Assembly (NCBI GenBank): GCA_015501075.1
Contig: JADNYJ010000430.1
Coordinates: 1-26,873, forward strand
DNA length: 26,873 bases
Direction: 5' to 3'
Origin: Gymnopilus junonius
Lineage: Eukaryota > Basidiomycota > Agaricomycetes > Agaricales > Galerinaceae
The notes beneath the pieces were generated by a model. The model was not told where the DNA came from, did not search any database, and saw nothing but the letters and a program-made list of their open reading frames with translations. The position numbers and the translations under genes are program-made. This document shows, in pieces, positions 19,408 through 26,873 of the stretch; position 1 is the stretch's first letter, and every line of letters begins with the position of its first letter.

Positions 19408-20594
19408 GAATGTTTCATGAACTAATTTTTCTGTGTAACCTCGTAATTTTCTGTGTACCTCGTATTAATCCGTTAGGACTGCAGACTACATTATAGCTTT
19501 TGGTAACTTGTACATGCGACTTATGATCTAGTGGATATAATTTGTAATGACTTGACGAATGAGAATGAGCATTGATCTACAGTCTCGGTTCTTCAGCCCA
19601 TCTCTGCCTACGCGCTGCTCAGGGTAAGCGGTGAACTCCTGAATGCTGCTCTCGTGTGTTAATTTACAACAGTTAAGGATACTCGAATACTTGTTTGATT
19701 GCTCCCACAGTCGTTGGTAATGTAGTATCCTCTCTTCTTTTTCCTGTGTTGAAGTTGTGGGCAAGTTGTGGGTGTTTTTGGGCGTTTCAACTTTCATACT
19801 TGCATGACCATGGGCGTTGGAATGTAAAGTTCTACTGCGCTTACTTCTTTCGTTTACTACTGCTCGATAGAATCTCGTCTCCGACTATTGCGGACCTGCA
19901 TTGACCTGCACATCTTCCCAAATTTGGACGACCGCCCATGGAACCAAATAAGGCCAATGAAGAACATTACGTGATCTGGCCCTTTTTGCACCGCCTCCGA
20001 ACGTAGATTCCCTTTGACGTTGAGTGGCAACTATTGTCCTTGGCCTTGCCCCAACGCATTGACTTTCCGTAGAATTCGCGGAACGTTCTTCTCGGAATAT
20101 TATCAATGGCATTTCTATGTTCTGACTTGCCCATCCTGGACTACGACACATGGTAAGTCATGGCCCCCATCAATTCTCTTTGTCGGCGCATTGACTAAAT
20201 TTCCTAATAAAGTTCCTTCCTTTCAGGACATCTTTCAGAATATGGTAACTTATCGCATTGTCTGACCAAATGCTTTCATAGGTAGTCTTTGGGACGGCTT
20301 TTAAAGCAGACCAATTCGCGTGGACATGAACACAGAAGGTTTCATCCCCCAGTTCTACTACCCGTTTTACACCCTCCGCCCCGCAATCCGTAAAAGAAAC
20401 CTATCACTGTACTCTATACCCACCATTTCTTTCGTTTTGAACTTTCTCTCCAAAGAGGAATATCACTCTCATTTTGCGCTACGGGTAGCATTCATCGTAC
20501 GTTTTATTCATTGATCAATGCTTCTAGAAACAGGCTAATTTATTTCATCAATACGTAGTACTTAGTCGCAGTCACCTTGATTTGAACAATAAAC
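19408..20594. other. Intergenic, no supportable gene
   Basis: About 1.2 kb between two plus-strand intronless genes. Short open frames occur on both strands (for example minus 20151-19885) without motif or splice support. Splice-like signals near 20155-20225 could belong to a 5' untranslated intron of the next gene. Confidence 0.45.
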
Positions 20595-21818
20595 ATGCAG
20601 CAATCCCAATCCGACTCTGGGAAGACATATCCTTCTGTCGATCAACCACTTTACGCGTCAGCGAGCCCATATCGACCCGCAAAGCGCGTCAGACGCCTCC
20701 TTCACGATTCAAAACCTGAAACCAGTTTGGAAAAAGTATTTTGCGAATACGACTGGCATAGGCAAAGGTTTTCTTCGACGCTACGAGACGTCTCTGCTCC
20801 TCAGCACCATTCGCCTCGTCTTCCCAGCCAAAATATATCTACAAATGATAAGATGATAGGGGGAATTTCAAGTGAAAACTTGCAGGACTCAAGTCCAGGC
20901 CAGCAACCCTTTTCAAGTCGTACCTCCTGCGCTGTGCCTAGATCCTGTGCTTCGCAAATCCCAGATGAAACCATCGTCTCGAAATGCCTCCTCTCGGCAT
21001 CACCATCCTCAACGCCTTCTGCCTTGAATCTCGTCGACAATGATGACCACTGGGTTTCCAACGTCTTCTCCACTTCTCCGATCTCTCAAGCCGAGCCCAC
21101 GCTATCCCCTCTCCAACAGTCAATTATGGCCTTTGCTGAACAAGACCGCGTTGCTCTTAGAGCCGACATCCACGCTACCCCCCTCCCAGCTCGCTCTCCC
21201 AAAAACTCAAGGAAACGAACGTATGAAGATTTATGTTCTTCTGGGAGTCCTCATAGGCAAAGGCTTGCACCTCCTGCAGTTTCTTTCGACGTCTCTCCGG
21301 ACCCTTCGCAATTGAGGCCTTCTGCGAATAATGTGAGAATGTCGTCCTTGCAGATGCAAAATGCATTGAAGGCTGAGGCCCAGTCCACCCGGCTCTCCGT
21401 CAAGTATGAGTTACGCAATCCATTCCAGTATCTTCGACGGCCTCAACTATTTCTTCGACGTCGGTCATCCGCTCCAGAGAAAAGCCACGCACCGCCCATC
21501 GTCTCCAAAGGGAGGTCAAGCTCCGAGTCAGAGTTCAAGAGAAATTCTCGTTATCGCGTCCACTTTCATGATGAAATTGTTCATGGCGACCTGGAGGACG
21601 AAGCCGTCTTATTGGATGGCATTGAGATGCAGAATGACGAAGATGAGCAAGACTCCCGTGGTTCTGCCAAGACCGAAAGTCGTCTTGCTGGGTTGGTCGC
21701 TGCAATCCATTATCAGTACCTCGCCGTTGGTATGCGGATCCAGCTGGCTGTGCACCGTACTGAGAAAAAAGTCGCTCGAAGGCTGAGCGGAAGGCGGACG
21801 AGGCAGGTGAATGCCTAA
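20595..21818 (+). CDS. Intronless hypothetical protein, 407 aa
   Basis: A single open frame with ATG at 20595 in favourable context (aacATGc), preceded by a CT-rich leader. The protein is mostly Ser/Pro-rich and probably disordered. Basic clusters could act as nuclear signals (YRPAKRVRRLLHDS near residue 26, SPKNSRKRTYEDL near 203). The C-terminal 140 residues look more ordered: RLSVKYELRNPFQYLRRPQL, RYRVHFHDEIVHGDLEDEAV and LAGLVAAIHYQYLAVGMRIQ, a possibly helical hydrophobic stretch, then a basic tail (KKVARRLSGRRTRQVNA). I do not recognise a family. The intact long frame and CpG-rich codons argue for a real host gene. Confidence 0.7.
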   Translation: MQQSQSDSGKTYPSVDQPLYASASPYRPAKRVRRLLHDSKPETSLEKVFCEYDWHRQRFSSTLRDVSAPQHHSPRLPSQNISTNDKMIGGISSENLQDSSPGQQPFSSRTSCAVPRSCASQIPDETIVSKCLLSASPSSTPSALNLVDNDDHWVSNVFSTSPISQAEPTLSPLQQSIMAFAEQDRVALRADIHATPLPARSPKNSRKRTYEDLCSSGSPHRQRLAPPAVSFDVSPDPSQLRPSANNVRMSSLQMQNALKAEAQSTRLSVKYELRNPFQYLRRPQLFLRRRSSAPEKSHAPPIVSKGRSSSESEFKRNSRYRVHFHDEIVHGDLEDEAVLLDGIEMQNDEDEQDSRGSAKTESRLAGLVAAIHYQYLAVGMRIQLAVHRTEKKVARRLSGRRTRQVNA

Positions 21819-22274
21819 CGTGTAGTATCTGCAGTCTGATATTTTTGGCGACATATGCATTTTTCTGCCTCCTTCAAGTTTCGGATTATGACATGTATCA
21901 TTGCAATATTGTTCTCTTGTGGCTCACTCTTCTCACTTTTCTTTGGTTGCGCCAGTCTCCCTTCCCTTCCTCTCCTTTATGTATTTTTCTCCCCGCGTTT
22001 TTAGCCTAGAAAAGATCTCGACGATCTACTCCTGTATTTATACCCACTTATCGACCTCCAAACTACAATGGAATTATAATATAAAAGGGCGACCGCCCTT
22101 ACAGTAAGAACCCATCTTCTCACCCGATTGCCCAATCTTTCCTTCGGAGATCCAGGATTATCGTATAATTAAGCTGATAATAATTGAACGCCCTCAACAT
22201 GGCAGAAACATATACAGGTTTTAAAGCTCTGCTATATTTCTTAGTCGGTCGTGTAACTGACTTCAAAATCTAGA
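21819..22274. other. Intergenic, no gene seen
   Basis: About 450 bp between the 407-aa gene and the F-box remnant. An ATG at 22200 with a possible GTTTTA...CTAG intron leads toward the F-box but does not agree with its frame. Confidence 0.45.
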
Positions 22275-22418
22275 TCTGTCCGTGCACGATTTCTGTGCTA
22301 CAACGGCGTGAATAACGAAATATTTCTTCCTGAGATATGCTATGAAATTTTTCAACATCTTCCTCTGGGAGAGCTTGGTAAAATTAGCAAGCTCTGTCAT
22401 TTTCTCCGCAACGGGTGA
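22275..22418 (+). pseudogene. F-box domain remnant
   Basis: The frame from 22275 reads SVRARFLCYNGVNNE then IFLPEICYEIFQHLPLGELG and KISKLCHFLRNG. This is the LPxEI..EI...LP...L..L..L pattern of an F-box helix bundle, which in intact proteins recruits SKP1 in an SCF ubiquitin ligase. Two adjacent stop codons (22416-22421) end the frame after about 47 residues. No start codon in frame was found upstream, and the only plausible upstream exon disagrees in phase. It is probably the broken front end of an F-box/LRR gene whose other parts lie at 22585-23168 and 23274-23911. Confidence 0.5.
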
Positions 22419-22584
22419 TGATCTCTACTATTCGCAAAATTGAAGTGTGTGATTAGAAGGACCGATCCTTCAAACCCACATAAGAAGATACGGGCTGACT
22501 CCGAGGAACCAGAAACAATATATTTTGCCCGGAAAACGGAAAGAATAAATAGCGTTGCTGCAGATGCAGAAATAGCGTCCTCTG

Positions 22585-23168
22585 TCAAACATTGGAGACT
22601 TGCCAATGGTATGGGGCCGATAAAGCTTTCGAGAGAGGACAAGCAGCGGTAGGTACGTGGGGAAGCTCATCTTGTTCCGGGAGGGATACAGGCAACTTAG
22701 TGTAATCACTCAGATCGAGTATTTGTAAATTTGGGCATGATCCGAGCAATGAAAACAGTGCCTGATGTTGTTCTGACCCAGGGCAATATTGACTTTGTAA
22801 AGATTCTCGAGCGGCCCGCCCTTTCGGAGCGAATTCATTGCTTCGACAGAAATCATAGGGTCGAAAAGAGAGATTTCCTCTAATTTACCATTCGAGACGA
22901 AGACCATCGGATTGTCATAGCTTCTGTGAGTGGTCGAGTATGTACGTATTCTGCGAAGGCTCAGCTTGTCAGTATGCTCCATAGGAGAGATAGATATTGA
23001 ATCAAATGTAGCCTGTTCTAATTGATTCAGTTGACCGAGGTTAAAGATGACATCCGGAGTGACGTGGAAGCAAGCTAAAGAGATGGATTTCAGCCTTTTA
23101 TGTAAACGCTGGTAGGTGGTTGACGAAAGTGTCATTAAGAGCCTCGCGTGCGGCCGAGATGCTCGCAC
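22585..23168 (-). pseudogene. Leucine-rich-repeat part of an F-box/LRR gene, inverted
   Basis: On the minus strand from about 23168 the frame reads LRR-like text: HKRLKSISLACFHVTPDVIF, NLGQLNQLEQATFDSISISP, NGKLEEISLFDP, EAMNSLRKGGPLENL. Near 22785 the LRR continues in another frame (LFSLLGSCPNLQILDLSDYT, KLPVSLP), so a frameshift is present. Nearby a third frame gives CLSSLESFIGPIPLA, which resembles the block that in basidiomycete F-box/LRR proteins precedes the PGRPV motif. Orientation is opposite to the F-box remnant on its left and to the PGRPV part on its right. Confidence 0.45.
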
Positions 23169-23273
23169 TTCCGTGGCTACGCGAAAAGAAGTCGTTCCCT
23201 GATTCGCAAAAGAGAAAATAGTCCTCAGAATGGTATTTGGCCATAGGTGTAAACTGATTTCTCACTGAAGTTA

Positions 23274-23911
23274 AAAATCATCATTCCTGGCCGCCCAGTC
23301 CGGACCGTCGAATTCACCCAGCACTCATGTAGAGGCGAAGATGGACTTGCAACATCGCTTTCTCCAACGTTAGAACCAGGATCCTGGTCCGTTCCTTTTG
23401 AGGAGCTCAAACAGAGCAAAGGCCCTATCAAGACCCTTAAACTTCTTCCAATGTCATATGCAGATAGACTCCTTAGTGATGTGGCTAGACATCTTGTAGA
23501 ATTGCAGGAACTGGAGTGCGAAGCCTTATATTTATCGGAGAAAGACGACGATGAAATGCCCGGTGTTTGTGGACCTTTTATTCCTTATAGAATATACCCT
23601 TTCTCATGCAATCTTCCGGTTCTACTTAGCTGACATCCACATCCAATTCGTAGTTCATGCTCGGTCGTTTCACCAAAAGAGTAGTTCCTCCTCCCCGGGA
23701 ACTCAAGGTACTTCGCATCAACGCTAGAACCCAAAATCGGCTTCGAAAGGCAGATGTTGTACACTTCATCCCAGATCTTTCGGGAATCCCAAAGCGTGAT
23801 TCACACCTTGAAATAGTTATTCTACAAGATGGCACATTCACTTGCCTCAAGGACAAGGGTGAATGGATGCTTGAATTCTTCAAGCCAAATACTACAGAGA
23901 AAGAAGGTTAA
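23274..23911 (+). pseudogene. C-terminal part of an F-box/LRR-type protein
   Basis: Exons 23274-23564 and 23654-23911 join in phase across an 89-bp intron (GTTTGT...CGTAG). The text begins KIIIPGRPVRTVEF, with the PGRPV signature typical of the middle of basidiomycete F-box/LRR proteins. It continues through PFEELKQSKGPIKTLKLLPM, LVELQELECEAL, RELKVLRINARTQN, VVHFIPDLSGIPKRD and EWMLEFFKPNTTEKEG. No start codon or upstream exon in frame is available: a TAA lies just before. It is either a separate truncated gene or the tail of the rearranged locus to its left. Confidence 0.5.
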
Positions 23912-23976
23912 CTATTTAATATTTACGCATCTGCTCGCATGAAATATACATACTTCGATCATGTAGTGCTGGACGA

Positions 23977-25755
23977 TCAGGCGTCTGCCATATCCGGAGA
24001 ACTACTGGCGTGCAAGTTCCTCCGTCGGAAGTTCAAACTTTCCAATGTCTGGCTCTGGGCTTGTTCCATCCCGTAGTAGCATTCCTCATTGAAAGGTCGA
24101 TAATATGTCTCGCGGAGATTGATGATGAGCCGAGAGCCGACGATGCAAGGTACGAAGGATGTAGCAGTGAAAGATATCTCAACCGCCAGGTACTGAGTAA
24201 TCAAAGGCCAACATCTGAGATCCAGCGATGAGAAGGATGTGGAGATAGGATTACTTACATCCATGAACATCCATACGAAAAAGTTAATTAAGCACAATAA
24301 TGTGAGTCTATAAAAGCAGAAAGGGTAGTAAGTCAAAGCAATCCATTAGTCACATCAAGCAGACACGCACATGAATGGAAATGTAATGCTATCCCTTAGG
24401 AGGATATAAACCAAAGAATCGGAATTCTCCCAAGGTACTATTGAGCTTGCTTGTCGTGCAGCGCGCAAAGTGCGACTGGATTTGTAGTATTTGACGGCAA
24501 GCGACACAGAAAGGGTAAAAATGCAGAATTCAAAAAGAATATGGGGATCCAAGCGGCCCACATGAAATTGGGCCAAGTATTCTGAGAACACAAGTGAACG
24601 CCAGGAGCGGGATCCGGAACGGCTGGAATATACCCAATTAGATTGAATTTGATCCAGGATGAAAGAAGGCTCCTTACGAGCGTTAAAGGCATAAGCATAG
24701 AACTGGACGAAAAATACGGAAGCGATTTCGACTAAAAGGGCCGCGCCGAGGAAATAGATAACCTTGCGGTTATGGCTGTACATACTGGACACCCGATATA
24801 TCATTATACCTGTAGTTGGAAAGACTGCCGTAAACTTCAATCCTGTCAAGTTTCAGAGCTGATGTGGTCACCTTGCATAGACGCTAAGACGACCATAACA
24901 AGATATCCGACCAACTTATTTAGAACATTGCCTGGACACGAGTGAGCTTTATCGAGTGAGATGGCAAATGTACGTACAGCTGGATTGATTACGCGGGGAT
25001 GTTAGCAAGAAAATGAGGGAGGATTACGACTCGAATATTTTACCCCTACGATCAAGATGAGGAACAGAAATGCGATTGAAACAAGGACTTCATCTACTCA
25101 CAGCATGAGTGTGCTTCTGAATATGTGTGATATAAACTGACGAATGTTATTATGAACTCACGGAGAAAAGAGAGACATATGTACCAATAGCACCAAAGCT
25201 GTTGAAGATCCCGTGAGTGATGGCTTGAGAAACTGGAGTGGTTGTAAAGGGGACGTACACTTGCATAACATCCCCCACGTAACGGTTCTGAAAGTAGTCG
25301 TCAATTTCTGAGTTTGAGTTTGCAACCCAGAGGCAGGAAAACGTACCACTAAGAAGAGGAGCTGGACCAGAGTCCACTTTGGCCGTTGCTGGGAAGGAAA
25401 TAGTCCAGCGCATGAGATTTAACGATGAGGCCATCTTACCCATACGAGTTCAACCTGACATGGGAAATTCACATAAGTTTTCGAATTTTAAATCCATCGC
25501 TGTGAAATGCCCGACCTCATCATCAAAAGTGGAGACTTGAAGCGGAATATGATTAGATCAGGGAAGGAGGTTTCAGCCAAGAACGTACTGTGATCATAAA
25601 GGACACCTGTGGCTGCTGCGACTTAAATTGTTGAAAGGTTAAAGTAGTTTCGAAGAACGCCCTGAGGTCGACTCACGAGCTATCATTGCAAACCCTCGGT
25701 CCGCAAACAGGTATTTTACTGAGTCTTGGTCTAACTCTGCAGACGGTCCGTTCAT
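23977..25755 (-). pseudogene. DUF6533-type seven-helix membrane protein (one-base deletion)
   Basis: Start ATG 25755. Early exons are 25755-25677, 25621-25589, 25535-25516, 25454-25440, 25388-25347, 25287-25261 and 25198-25162. They read MNGPSAELDQ, YLFADRGFAMIALAAATGVL, YDHISTFDDEVELVWQRPKW, TLVQLLFLVNRYVGDVMQ. This is the DUF6533 hallmark (YDH..TFDDEV..VW...W...K/QLLF..NRY). Exons between about 25161 and 24890 are uncertain. Then follow IMIYRVSSMYSHNRKVIYFL, an intron with GTAAGG...TTCCAG, WPNFMWAAWIPI, FEFCIFTLSVSLAV, LVYILLRDSITFPF, LTLLCLINFFVWMF and the closing helix with CIVGSRLIINLRE. These are predicted plasma-membrane helices of an uncharacterised fungal family. At 24532-24536 a run of five A (T on the coding strand) needs a sixth base to join WIPI to FEFCIF, so this allele or assembly is frameshifted. 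Confidence 0.75.
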
Positions 25756-26705
25756 CTCTAACGCTTCCTGCCTTGACACGTAAATCGATATCATTGTTGG
25801 TCATATAACGATAGACCGCTTACAAGCACCCGTCGACGATCCTATTTTTGAGTAAGCGGCTTCAAGGTAGAAGTCAAGCCAATTCACATAGCAGTCAGAG
25901 GTGGTATTGAGAAGAAAGCTAAGTGACGGAATGATGGGTCATTTTGTTGTCCCAGACTTTCAAAGGCCAAGGAAGGACCCTGTACAGTTCTCTGTGATTA
26001 TTCCGCGTTGGGGTTAGTAAAGGCATAACGTCCTTCCGATTTAGGCTCGAACTTCGGGACTTCGCGAGGCGTTTCAATATCACATTTACTTCGCATACAC
26101 TAGTTTGCCATTTGATTTAATTGTGCATGCAAGTTGAAGAAAATGGAGTAGTCGGACACTGTAAAAGTATTGAGGAATGGCGACAATTCGGGAATCAGAT
26201 CTGGAGGTAACGCAATCGCTAAGCCACACCACTTGGGTATCCAAATCATGGCGGCGTCCCTCTAAATGCACCATAATGCATATGCATGATGTCCTCATGT
26301 TCATTCTAAAGCGAAGAGGACTGAAGAGGATCTAGTGAGAGTAGCTGACAAGCCGCACGCGTCACATCACAGATTCAATCAATTCTCGCTCTGATGGCCT
26401 ATTCCTGTGCCGAAGACATCAAGATAAAAATAGGACCACCTCTCAGCTTCCTTCCTTCCATCATCATCTAACCCGCCTGCGCTTTAACCCTTTCAACATT
26501 TTGAAATCGTCGTGGGGTTGAACTTCTACCCTCTCCCTACCAATCCTTATTCTTTTTTGATACAACTATTATGCATTGGTCAATATTGAAATATTGGATT
26601 CCCCTCGTCTCTCCAAAGTTCAATATTCAATCTCGTGTTTTTGGAAGAAGCTCAGCTCATAGGTAGTGGAACTTGTTTTTGTCGGGGCCGTAGGGTGCCG
26701 TCTCA
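25756..26705. promoter_or_regulatory. Divergent intergenic region
   Basis: About 950 bp between the DUF6533 gene start (leftward) and the gene at the right edge (rightward). A TATA-like gataaaaatag at 26423-26433 is followed by a CT-rich tract (tcagcttccttccttccatc), a common basidiomycete core-promoter look for the rightward gene. A short ATG frame at 26571 (MHWSILKYWIPLV) could be an upstream open reading frame or a first exon ending at a GTAGTG donor. The rest shows nothing I can assign. Confidence 0.4.
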
Positions 26706-26873
26706 ATGAATTGTAAAGAATTCTGTAAGTGTCTGTTGATTATTTCGACTGAATTGAACCGGTAACCATCACTGCCGACCCCCAGTCTTGGTGGCGAATC
26801 AGCAGGACATCGTGCCCATCGTTTCCTTCTTCCCGCAGGACGACCATTATTTTTACTCCATACCTTTCCTTCC
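26706..26873 (+). CDS. Start of an unidentified gene at the right edge (partial)
   Basis: A possible first exon 26706-26724 (ATG, MNCKEF) ends at a perfect GTAAGT donor. A 60-bp intron ends with CCCCCAG at 26785. The second exon is open to the window edge and reads FLVANQQDIVPIVSFFPQDD. Phase agrees and the splice signals are strong. Too little is visible to name a family, and the true start could be further upstream (for example 26571). Confidence 0.4.

Noticed and set aside
19885..20151. Minus-strand 88-codon frame
   Set aside because: Reasonable composition but no recognisable motif, no splice partners and no neighbouring exon; not enough to call.

Overview
The window reads as nuclear DNA of a mushroom-forming basidiomycete (Agaricomycetes). 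Genes are split by many short GT-AG introns of about 47-69 bp, mostly with GTATGT, GTAAGT or GTGAGT donors. The protein families (CxC2/KDZ transposase, TET/JBP dioxygenase, DUF6533 membrane protein, F-box/LRR) are the mix expected there. No tRNA, rRNA or CRISPR array was seen.

Layout. Positions 1-394 hold the 5' end of an NAD(P)-binding Rossmann-fold gene running off the left edge. After about 1.4 kb without a clear gene there is a small ambiguous coding island (1766-2183). Its 3' end runs into a cluster of ~36-bp units, each carrying GTGCAC and the palindromic core TACTCTAACCAGAGTA. An inverted copy of that cluster sits at 17172-17262. The ~15.1 kb between them (2165-17262) is best read as a KDZ-class DNA transposon, or a composite of KDZ-related units.

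The element carries, left to right: a minus-strand 645-aa accessory protein of unknown function (2989-5195); a third GTGCAC cluster (5267-5356); a plus-strand protein with a viroplasmin/RNase H1 N-terminal-like domain (5622-6409); a minus-strand small protein with a CxxC-x6-CxxC knuckle (6715-7418); a CpG-depleted stretch without genes (about 7.6-9.0 kb); a degenerate minus-strand gene (8993-9770); a TET/JBP-family 2-oxoglutarate/Fe(II) dioxygenase (10310-12027); a small protein ending in two predicted SUMO-interacting motifs (12364-12993); and the CxC2-KDZ transposase in 11 exons (13208-16966). Association of fungal TET/JBP genes with KDZ elements is established (Iyer, Aravind and colleagues, 2014). 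The SUMO-interacting neighbour, the viroplasmin-like protein and the state of this copy are the less familiar parts.

This copy looks damaged. The transposase lacks one base near 14830. The third TET intron appears to have lost its donor G (CpG to CpA) at 11239. The gene beside TET is broken.

Right of the element lie two intronless hypothetical genes (18034-19407 and 20595-21818), a scrambled F-box/LRR locus whose middle third is inverted (22275-23911), a minus-strand DUF6533-type seven-helix membrane protein with one missing base (23977-25755), and the first exons of a plus-strand gene at the right edge (26706 onward).

Exon coordinates are hand-built from reading frame and splice signals. 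Family names come from recognised motifs, not from a search.
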